Origin: Ampelocalamus luodianensis
Lineage: Eukaryota > Streptophyta > Magnoliopsida > Poales > Poaceae
Direction of reading: 5' to 3'
NCBI GenBank assembly: GCA_036346255.1
Contig: CM070617.1
Location: 8,783,501 to 8,847,500, forward strand
Length of the DNA stretch: 64,000 nucleotides
Below, piece by piece: positions 55,636 through 64,000 of this stretch (the first letter of the stretch is position 1; every line of letters begins with the position of its first letter). A program made the position numbers and the translations under genes. Below the pieces are notes generated by a model that was given only the letters and a program-made list of their open reading frames with translations, made no database searches and was not told the origin of the DNA.

Positions 55636-56577
55636 TCTGTGAATTGCCTGATCTTGTGTGCTAAATTGCCTGACCAGACACATGTGAAATCCAATGTAGT
55701 GTTTGGTTAGTGTCATGGATCTGTGCTTGAGTAGGTACAAGAGGCAGACAATGTTTGGTTCTTGATATGCCTAGGGTTACACAAATAAAAGAGCAAGAAG
55801 TGCAGTAGCAAAAGACCCAGGCAGATTGGAGTAGCCCAGACGTCCATTTTTAAGGCCTGGCGCCCGACAGCTCTCTCCAAGCGGCAATCACAGGCAACAA
55901 CCAAACGCACCTCTAGCATGCGTCAGGAAACGTCCCAGCCAGGCAAACACGCACCAGGACACGGAGCAAACAGCCCCTTACTCTTAAGGCCTTGTCTGGA
56001 ACCCCAAATTCCCGGCCCTAACTATCCCTGTGGGTTGGTTGTTACTAACTGAATTTGTTCCGTAATCACAGTGTACAAAAACGATTACATCTGTAGGAAC
56101 TTCATCAGCTCTCGCTAACATCCTAACATGGAGGGAAGGGCAATAACCGGTGTGCTAAGAGCATCTTTATCCGTTTGCATCTAGATTTAAGTGGTAAGAT
56201 AGGGTTATCCACCCCACACCCCCCCCCCCCTCAAATACCATTGTTAGCTATTTTTGTTGCGATGAACACTGCAATATATTGGTGATGAGTGTATAAAACA
56301 GCTTGAGCGGTAAGTCTTGTGCTATAAATGTATAAACAGGTAAAGAGTAGATATGTTGAGCCACTAAGGAAGTAATAACCCTTCAAAAAGCTAGAGCAAG
56401 ACCTGGTCGAAATTTCTCTTGGTCAATGAAATTTCAAAAAATGAAGAGAAAATTTAGAAAACGGTACACCGTTTTGCAGCTATTCGATGGTACAGGATAG
56501 AGCCATTAGATATATCAATCCAAGGCACCCAGATGCACTCATTCTCATCCACTTATTTGGCCTAGTCTTATCCGAAA
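55636..56577. other. Intergenic, no recognisable gene
   Basis: A C homopolymer-like run lies at about 56219-56230. No domain or terminal repeat was seen. Confidence 0.4.
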
Positions 56578-56901
56578 GGATTAAGTACATTGTTCGTTCC
56601 ACAATTTTTACTCTAGTTTATTTTTGTCTTTGAATTGTAATACCGGGTAAAACGCGTTCTCGAACTGTCAATACCGCGCAAAAGATACCTCTTCGTCTGT
56701 TTTAGAGCGGTTTTGATCGGTGTTTGACTCACGTGGCTCGCTCGCGGTATTGACACGTGGCATAAAACCACTCTCAAAAGGTATAAATGATGGTTTTTGA
56801 ACAGTATCGATACTTGAAGGATACGTTTCATCCGGTATTATAATTCAAGAATGAATTTTAAATTAGACCAAAAGTTAAGTGACGAACGATGTACTTAATC
56901 C
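56578..56901. mobile_element. Mutator-type MITE, 324 bp, with perfect 9-bp target duplication
   Basis: Inverted ends 'ggattaagtacattgttcgt' and 'acgaacgatgtacttaatcc' pair with one mismatch. The perfect 9-mer 'tatccgaaa' flanks them (56569-56577 and 56902-56910). Inner segments 'gaattgtaataccgg' and 'ccggtattataattc' extend the inverted pairing. No coding sequence. Confidence 0.88.
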
Positions 56902-57495
56902 TATCCGAAATGCCATCTTCTTCTCTTAGGCTCTCTCTACGATGGATTCCACCCACATTCGGGCTGAGTGCGCGAGGAGCACAGCAAGAGGAAGGGGAGC
57001 GACCACGCTGGTGAGCTTGACCACGTGCGGGCTCGGCAGCCGCGGGGGGAGCGCGGCGAGCAGGCCCAATGACTGTAGGGGATCTTTGTGGTGCGCGAGC
57101 AGGCGATCTGGCGGCGCGAGGCGCGGAACGACCCAGCAGCGGGCTCGGGCTCGGGCTCGGGCTCATGTGAGCCTAAGGGCTCACAAAGGCACGGCGTGGG
57201 CACACGCGTGGTGGCTGTGGGTTGGTGCGAGCTAGCGTCGTGGTCGCAGACGAGCGCCCTTGCGATCGCGTGTAGCGGCATCAGGCATATACCAGCGATG
57301 TCGTTAATTAAAGTAAGAAAAAACAGCATAATTAGTGTCTCTCTTAATTAGGCCCGTTAGAAGTTTAGGACCATAGTGTTCGTTCTTCTCTTCGCTTATC
57401 TGAGACTTTGTCCACCAAATCTACCACGTCGGGTCTCTGAATCTTCAGGACCTGACACATCTCCTGTCCCCTTCCCCGCCAACGAGCCATCAACT
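56902..57495. other. Upstream region of the MraY-like gene
   Basis: A 'gggctc' 6-bp repeat (about four copies) lies at 57139-57165. Minus-strand frames rich in Pro/Ser here have no domain. The 5' UTR of the MraY-like gene should start somewhere after about 57350. No clear TATA box was recognised. Confidence 0.4.
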
Positions 57496-60400
57496 ATGGC
57501 TCCGCCTCCCACCGCCTCCTCATCCGCCGCGTCGCCGTCACCCCACCGTCCGCGCCTATTCTTCCGGCGATCTCTCCGGCCGCCGCCGCGGTTGCCTCCG
57601 ACCTCTTCCTGTACATCTCCCTCCCGCTGCCCCTCCGCTTTCCAGGTGAGCTTCCAGATCTCTCGCCGCCCCCATTCCTCCTACAGCTAGGGTTTCGCCT
57701 CGTGATTGCCGCCTATCTGGTATTCATCGAGGCGTAAAACATGTATGGTTGGCGCCAAGCGATCTATCCCCTTTTTTTTGCTAATCCACGTGTCCGCGAG
57801 TTTGTTTGTGGGATTCAATTCGATGCCTTTTGATTCAAATCTTCGCTCGAAATGAAAATCATGTGTAGCATCAGGTAGGATTTTTGGGTGGTAGCGGTAT
57901 GAGTCGATAGGTGTATATTTCTCTTCGAACTAATGCATGCGACTGCGATTCAGTCCATTTTTCGCCAAATGGAAGTGTCTGGAGTGGTGAAACTGATCTC
58001 ATTGCCATCAACTTTTGCAGGAGTCCCAATTCAGAAGCATCGCCTCAAGACCCGCACGGAGGTGCGTTCCCATCCAAATTGCCACAGCATTTGATGAGGT
58101 ATTGTGACGTTTATCTTCTTCAAAGAGCAGTGCTACACCACGAAGTAGCTTATTTTACTAGTCGTGGTGATCTGGCATAGGACCTGGGGGATTTTTCGCT
58201 GGTGCATGACGATGGTGACGAGGCATTTGGTGTTGTTCTATATTCAAGTGAGAGTGAATGGAGTGACGAGGAGGTTGTGTTAAATCCAATTGGGGATGTT
58301 GAGTTACCGGTGATGAGCAAGAGCCGCTTCGAGGGGGCAGAGGGTGCGATAACTGTTGCTGCCCATAGGCTTGCCAGTATTGAGAAAGGGCATAGGAAGA
58401 GCAGGTAAGATAACTAGCTTTTCTGATAGCACTTGCAAATCTTAAATCATAGGTTGTCTATGTAGATCCCCCCCCCCCTGTTAAGTTGGATGAAGTATGT
58501 ACATGAGTCATATACTACCATAATTGGAATATGGCTTATTGCATAGCATATATTAAACTATTCTGGGAAGTAGTATGTACTCAAATACGAATGTGGAGTA
58601 ATAGTAGTACATTAAGAGCATATGCTACGATCCTGGTTAGCGTAGTGTTAGGAAGATTATGTAATTCTTGTTCTTCAATGGAACACAATGGCCATCAAAC
58701 CAATAAGAACAGATAGGCTTTTTACAACTGTGTTAGCTATGTTCTGACTAATGTTCTTTACATCAATTCCCAGAACTCAACAAGGGCTGATGAATAATGT
58801 TGGACTGATTGCTTTCTTAGCAACGTTACTTTTATTTGTCGACTGGTGTTCTTGGAGGATTGTTAGACTACCTCTGGACTCATTTTACTTGACATGCCCT
58901 TTTTTAATATCAGCAGTTCTATCAGCATTAGCTGGATTCCTTTTTGCACCAATTGCTGATAGCATGAATATTCACCATTTCCGAAGGAGAGGGAAGCCTA
59001 TTTCTCCATCCTATAGAAAGCCAACCCCAGGAATGGGAGGATTGTTCTTCGTTCCTATTGGTATTTTTGTTGCAAGAAGACAGGTTGGTTCCAACTCAAA
59101 TGGAGTAAATGGAGCAGCTATAATGACCCTCATGTTTGCAATGGTTGGGTTACTTGATGATATTTCAAACCTTGTCATGGATCGCAATCGTAGAATACCT
59201 CAATGGATAAGATTCTTGGTTCAGGTAAGTGGTGCCTTTTCAAGTCGAACTAAAGCCCTTTCATGTTACATTGAATGCAACTTAGAAGAAATCTTGTGTA
59301 CTTTGCAGATTGTTGCTGGGATTTACTTCTCTATCTGGTTGGGTTCTACAAAAATTTCAACACCATATAGCACGTAAGTATTATTGCAACTGATATACAC
59401 CTTGAAGCCAACTGCAGTTTGACTCAATGCTTGATCAGTTATGCGGTGTTGTGAGCGTGGTAGGCTTTCAAGTTAGTGCTTTTAGACGAAAAGCAAAATA
59501 TTTCTTAATGGCCTATATAAAAGGATTGTCACATGGTACAGTCCAGTTAATTGGAAAGCGCAACATTGTTTCTGCGGTCCTCTGTGATGTCGCCTTATAT
59601 TACTGCAAAATTACACAAGTAATTTTGATTTTCAGCTCGTTTGGTAGCTCGTAATAGTGTTTACATGTTAATTTTAGAGGCAATGGGTGCTTTGCTAATT
59701 AATTCTGTGAAGATGTCTAAACTCTTAACTGATATCTTAATATGCCGGGCAAATCATATGGCCTTAAATTCTCTGATCAAGCATGTTGCAACCAACAGAT
59801 ACGTGAGACAATAACGTTGTCACGGTTTTATATTCTGGTTCATGTTAACTAATACTTTTGGACGCTCTCAGTCTCAGCTTTACTGATTCAGTTTGTTCAT
59901 GAAGGAAATTCCTTGTTCCTTTACCTCCTCCTCTTGGCCTTGCATTCATGGGAAAATTTTATCTGGTTCTGGCTGCAATATGTTCTCTTTCCATGGGTAC
60001 TGGAGTAACATTGGTTGATGGTCTTGATGGCTTGGCTGGTGGTGTTGCTGCTTTAGCACTCGCTGGACTGTCTGTTGCTGCTCTGCCAGTTTGCTCAGGT
60101 ACTTTGTCATTTCAGCTTGTTAAGCTATTTTTAAATTTTAGTAATCCTACACCATAATTAATTCCTTATAGCATATTAGCTTCTGCTCTTGTTAGCATAA
60201 CAAACCTCTTTAACTCATGACAAATGTCAATGGTGCATCTTATCCATGTAGTATCGTCTGGAGCTTTTTAAGGATCTGTATTCCATTGGCTGTAAAAGGG
60301 TCAGGTGCAGCTTCCTTGCAGCCATATGTGTATCATTAGTAAGGAGAACAAAAGGAAAAAAGAAGATTGAAAAAAAAGTCCCATGTAGTCAATAGTCAGG

Positions 60401-61797
60401 ACAGCTGGCGTATCAGAATTGAACTTGTCCCTAATATAGTGCTAAGGGATCCTCCAGATGGACACTACCCTGTTGACTTTGTCTACTTCTACTAAAAACA
60501 CTATTGGTTGCAAGTTTAATATTTGGTGTTGATTCTACTAAAGTTGTGACTGAATTAACTATTCAAGATTACTGCAGAACTGAGTATTTTTGGAGCATCA
60601 ATGTCAGGCGCTTGCACTGGCTTTCTTTGTCATAACAGATATAGGGCCTCAATAGTTATGGGTCGGGTTGGTTCTTTCGCACTCGGAGGAGCACTTGCTA
60701 CAATTGCAGCATGTAGTGGAATGTTCATTCCGTTGTTAATTGCATGTGGTATCTTTTTTCTCGAGCTGCTCTTGGTAATATTGCAGGTACGGTACTATTC
60801 GTATTTCTTCTTTTACTTCGATAATTATGATATGTACTCATAGTTGATACCCTTAGTAAGTAGTAACCATTGCTGTAAGTTTGTAACTACTGTTATACAG
60901 CATTTGCTTCTTCAATGAGCTGCATGAATTCAAATTATGATATTTATTTGCTTTCCAATGGATGGTGATTCAGCATTATTGAGTTGATCACTGGATCATT
61001 ATCTCTGTCAAATGAGCATGGATGATTTCACTTAAGTGATAGCATGGCTATGCATTACACCTTTATTTTCATGAAAATGTATCTGGCTATCAATTGATCT
61101 TTGCTCTGAACCCACTAGTTCGTGTCATCCTCTACATCTTTCTGGCCCCGAAATCCTGAACTCTATGTCCACTAGTTCATTGAGTGCAAGTGAAATGAAA
61201 AGTACTGAACATCTTGAAAAGCCCTTTTGGTATATATTGGCGATTGGCATGCATATTTCTATTAGTAAACAATCAGTTTGTGAGCAACGAAACATCACAT
61301 GGAAGCAAATTTAGCTAAACTGAGTTTTGCTTCCATAATCCATATTGACAAACTTAGTTTATTCCTATTTACTAAAAAAATAAGCTTCAGCCATTAATTA
61401 TTTTTATCACGCATTGTCTACATATTTTTGCTGAATAATTTTCACCATCCAATCTTGTAAGGAACATATTACATAACATACTGCAATGCAAGCTATATTT
61501 CTTGGTCTACTGAGAATCAAGTATGATGCCCTTAGAAGTTGCATTTATTTGGTTCTAGCATTATGTTTTCACTGAAAACAAAATCATAATGTTTTATTTG
61601 CCCTTCTGTCTCAGATTCCTTTTCATATGGCTATGAAGCACATCCATGGGACAAACAGATTCCCCCTGCGAGTTCTTCCCTCACATTACTATCTTAGATT
61701 GTGGGGCATAAAGGAGCCTTATATCGTGGCGGGTGCATACATCATATCGTGCTTCTTAACTTTGTTGGCGGGATACCTTGGTCTTGTTTCAGCGTAA
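57496..61797 (+). CDS. Plastid MraY-like phospho-N-acetylmuramoyl-pentapeptide transferase, eight exons
   Basis: Exons are 57496-57645, 58021-58098, 58181-58404, 58774-59224, 59309-59373, 59905-60098, 60578-60786 and 61615-61797. All junctions are GT-AG and keep frame, giving 517 aa. The N terminus (MAPPPTASSSAASPS...) is a transit-peptide-like Ser/Pro/Arg-rich stretch. Residues from about 150 form a polytopic membrane protein with MraY motifs: KPTPGMGGLFF, the first Asp pair in GLLDDISNLV, LVDGLDGLAGGVAAL, RASIVMGRVGSFALGGALA and HIHGTNRFPLRVLP near the C terminus. Bacterial MraY transfers phospho-MurNAc-pentapeptide to undecaprenyl phosphate. In plants the homologue is plastidial and linked to chloroplast division in moss, with unclear function in angiosperms. 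The usual MGD-x-GS Asp is Arg here. Acceptor of exon 3 and start codon are the least certain parts of the model. Confidence 0.85.
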
Positions 61798-63382
61798 ATG
61801 GAAGCTTAGTTTACTATTCTTTCATTATTTTTATTTCATTAATGTAGTTTACTTTTAGAATGGTAGTTGCTTCACTGATATACCAGACACAGGAAAATTT
61901 TAGTGTGGAGTGTGTAGGATCACCGTGCAGTCTAGTATGGTACACCATGAGCTGTGGTATTTCTGCCTTGCACAAAACAGTAGCTTTTTTGTGAACTGAA
62001 TTATTGTTGTTAGTTGTTACAACTTGCAAAAGATATTGAAATTTTAATAAAGACAACCTTTTATTCTACGTTTGTTCTTTTGACTGGAGATCTCAATGGA
62101 TTGCTGTACCTTGCTTGAAAGATGGAAAACTAAATATGTTGAATTGTGCATTAGTCAATAATGTGTGCCTCATGGTTAAGAACTTTAAGCTCGGATAGCA
62201 TGTATTCTTGAGGCTAAACGCGCGGCAAGTATATATTTTTTTAGAGAAGAATCGCAACAAGTATTTATAGGCGTGAGTTTCGAGTTGGGTTTCGGGATGG
62301 AATTTAGGTCCGATGGCCCAGTTTTACCGGGCCTAGCATAATTCCTCGGCGTTTTACAATGTGAAAGACACTGACCAGGCCTTGCCTGGGTAGGTCTGAT
62401 GGCCCTGCCTAGCTTAGCCCATTAGATATTTCTACAAGAGGCTGCTTCTGCTTCACTACAACTGTGAAGTTGGTAAATTTTACTGGGCGTTTCTATCATT
62501 TCCGATACTGATTACTGAACATATCATACACTTGTAACAATTGTTGTTACCATGTCAGTTAGGAAAAATCCTGGATTGAATGAAGTTTTCAAGCCTCCAA
62601 CTTTGGTTCAGGTCTATCCTCTAGGCTCACCTCACACTGTGTTGACACACTGGAACCATCATCAACTTCTAATCTATGCCTTCACTGTGAGCAAGTCGAT
62701 TCAAAGACCGCAAATGATGGGCTCAGAGTTGGTTTCCAGTTGGGAGATGGAAATTATTTTATTCACGGGGTAGTTCGAAGGTCTCATTTTATTCAGCTAT
62801 AATAGTGCAAATTGCAATGATGGGCTCAGAGTTGGTTTGGAGACCTCGCTTATTCAAGTTATAAATAGGCTATAGTGTGACCTTTTGAGATTGATCAGAT
62901 ACGTCGCTCGAATTTTGTTATATGATCCCGAGGCCTGGGTGATCTCTTTCTGTCTCTGATAATCTGATTGTTACACTGTATTCTATACATCTGGACCAAC
63001 AAGTAGAGAAGAGACGCATGCAAATCTGCAAGCCAAAAAAGGATAAGCCAAAGTAATGAGTAATGCCAAATTATTGTCATTGTTGTGTAAGATCAATACG
63101 TTATTACGACATTTCGATTGCAAACTAATGTTGCACGGTGCTTAGTCTAGAGCCTAGACCCTAACCTAAATGGTTGCTGTTGTCGCTGTGACGCTGTCAT
63201 GTATCCATTGACAGGCTTGTAGAGAGCAGACTAATACGATCTCTCACACAGGGGTATATTCGGAGTTTTTGGCTGAAATGACACCGTTGCCGTGTGCAAT
63301 AGCAAAACTAATCTCCACACATATCAAAGGCAAAAAATGACATTTTGTCTGTGCCCCAGAGAACCGGATTTACCGTGCGGAC
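61798..63382. other. 3' flank of the MraY-like gene and intergenic DNA
   Basis: The first 250 bp are probably the MraY 3' UTR ('aataaag' at about 62046 may serve as poly(A) signal). 'gatgggctcagagttggttt' occurs twice (about 62716 and 62820), an imperfect direct repeat about 104 bp apart. No gene was recognised. Confidence 0.45.
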
Positions 63383-63502
63383 GATACATGGCCTTGTCCG
63401 GCCTCCAAGGGCGCGAAAATGCCTCGTCTGACCCCTGTGTGCGACACATGGCTTCATCCTACCTCTAGGGGTGCGAAAATACCTCGTCCTGTCCCTAGGG
63501 GC
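63383..63502. repeat. Two-copy 60-bp tandem repeat
   Basis: Units at 63383-63442 and 63443-63502 share 'acatggc', 'gcgaaaat' and 'cctcgtc' blocks in the same spacing. The sequence is noncoding. Confidence 0.75.
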
Positions 63503-63876
63503 GCTAATTCCCTCCCCCAGATAAGGCTGATAGTTGTAGGAATTTCTAAATATAGCAAATAAGCTCTAAAAAATATGAATTTTTTTGTGGAGTCTCATGA
63601 CATAGTGTACTTGCTTGTGTAGTTTTTTTCCCCATAATTTCATGACATAATGAAAATTCCGTTAAGGCTACTGTTTATATGCAAATGAAATAATCGATTT
63701 GAGGGAAATTTCAAAAACATGCTTACAATTTTTTAATGTGGGTAGTAAAAGTCATAATTAGTTGCTTAATTAAAATAGTTATAATTAATAAATCATAACT
63801 AATTAGTCATAATTAATTACTAACTAACCCTATTTATTCCGAACTGACACCCTTGTTCTATGAGCTACAGCAAAAC
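63503..63876. other. AT-rich intergenic DNA with 'taattagt' repeats
   Basis: Bases 63745-63830 contain 'cataattagttgcttaatta' and related short units that resemble the 18-bp modules of the MULE at 43140-43690. No gene. Confidence 0.45.
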
Positions 63877-64000
63877 CAGGGGCGGACCCAATAGGGTTTA
63901 AGGGTGTTCAACTGAACACCCAATATTTTTGGGCAAAAATTCAGTATATATGAGGTATAATACATGTATATATTAGAAATTGGGTCAAATCAACATGTAA
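63877..64000. mobile_element. Left end of a hAT-like element, cut by the window edge
   Basis: The sequence CAGGGGCGGACCCAATAGGG at 63877 has the CAG-GGCGGA form of many plant hAT termini, and the next 100 bp are AT-rich like hAT subterminal DNA. The other end and the target duplication lie outside the window. Confidence 0.6.

Noticed and set aside
56858..57329. Minus-strand frames of 102-130 codons upstream of the MraY-like gene
   Set aside because: They are rich in Ser/Pro/Arg, partly made by a 'gggctc' repeat, and have no recognisable domain.
63383..63502. A CRISPR-like array
   Set aside because: There are only two degenerate 60-bp units with no spacers, in a plant nuclear context.

Overview
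This is nuclear DNA from a flowering plant, almost certainly a grass (Poaceae). Gene 5' ends are GC-rich while intergenic DNA is AT-rich, introns are short GT-AG introns, and the repeats are typical of grasses: a CACTA element with 'ctttgccgagtg' subterminal motifs, a SMART-type miniature LTR element, Tourist-, hAT- and Mutator-like MITEs, and giant solo LTRs. No bacterial gene, operon, CRISPR array, rRNA or standard tRNA gene was seen. The species cannot be fixed from sequence reading alone.

Five apparently intact protein-coding genes were found, with splice junctions modelled by hand. (1) 14488-15618 (+): four exons, 262 aa, a chloroplast lumen TPR-like protein. (2) 15914-18293 (-): four exons, 466 aa, a DUF616 protein (TOD1/MUCI70 family), convergent with gene 1 and about 0.3 kb away. 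(3) 38407-39477 (-): two exons, 222 aa, a secreted SOUL haem-binding protein with a SINE in its only intron. (4) 41392-41850 (-): one exon, 152 aa, a DUF538 protein. (5) 57496-61797 (+): eight exons, 517 aa, a plastid MraY-like phospho-N-acetylmuramoyl-pentapeptide transferase whose third conserved catalytic Asp position reads Arg. The genes show no common pathway, although genes 1 and 5 carry plastid-type N termini.

Most of the rest is transposable-element DNA in nested layers. 1-1370 is a decayed LINE. About 1.84-8.43 kb is a decayed Copia retrotransposon on the minus strand. 10.65-12.86 kb is a 1.1-kb tandem duplication, followed by a Tourist-like MITE. 19.31-27.43 kb is a giant solo LTR with a 5-bp target duplication, interrupted by a second LTR-like insertion that itself holds a 1.31-kb CACTA element. 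28.35-38.04 kb is a hAT transposon with a perfect 8-bp target duplication. Its transposase gene is split by a 4.2-kb LTR element carrying only gag and protease, and it holds a further 1.75-kb insertion of unknown class.

42.58-44.75 kb is a Mutator-like element with long inverted repeats and internal 170-bp tandem repeats. 45.10-45.38 kb is a SMART-like element with 81-bp LTRs. 46.36-48.71 kb is a 1.19-kb tandem duplication of LTR sequence. 49.56-53.63 kb is a second copy of the giant solo LTR in the opposite orientation. Further MITEs lie near 14.2, 39.9, 55.5 and 56.6 kb, and the left end of another hAT-like element starts at 63877 and runs off the window.

No wholly new biological system is claimed. 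The observations most worth following are the MraY active-site change, the SINE that duplicated a 5' splice site, the gag-protease-only element with in-frame 21-bp repeats in its LTRs, and the inverted pair of giant solo LTRs.
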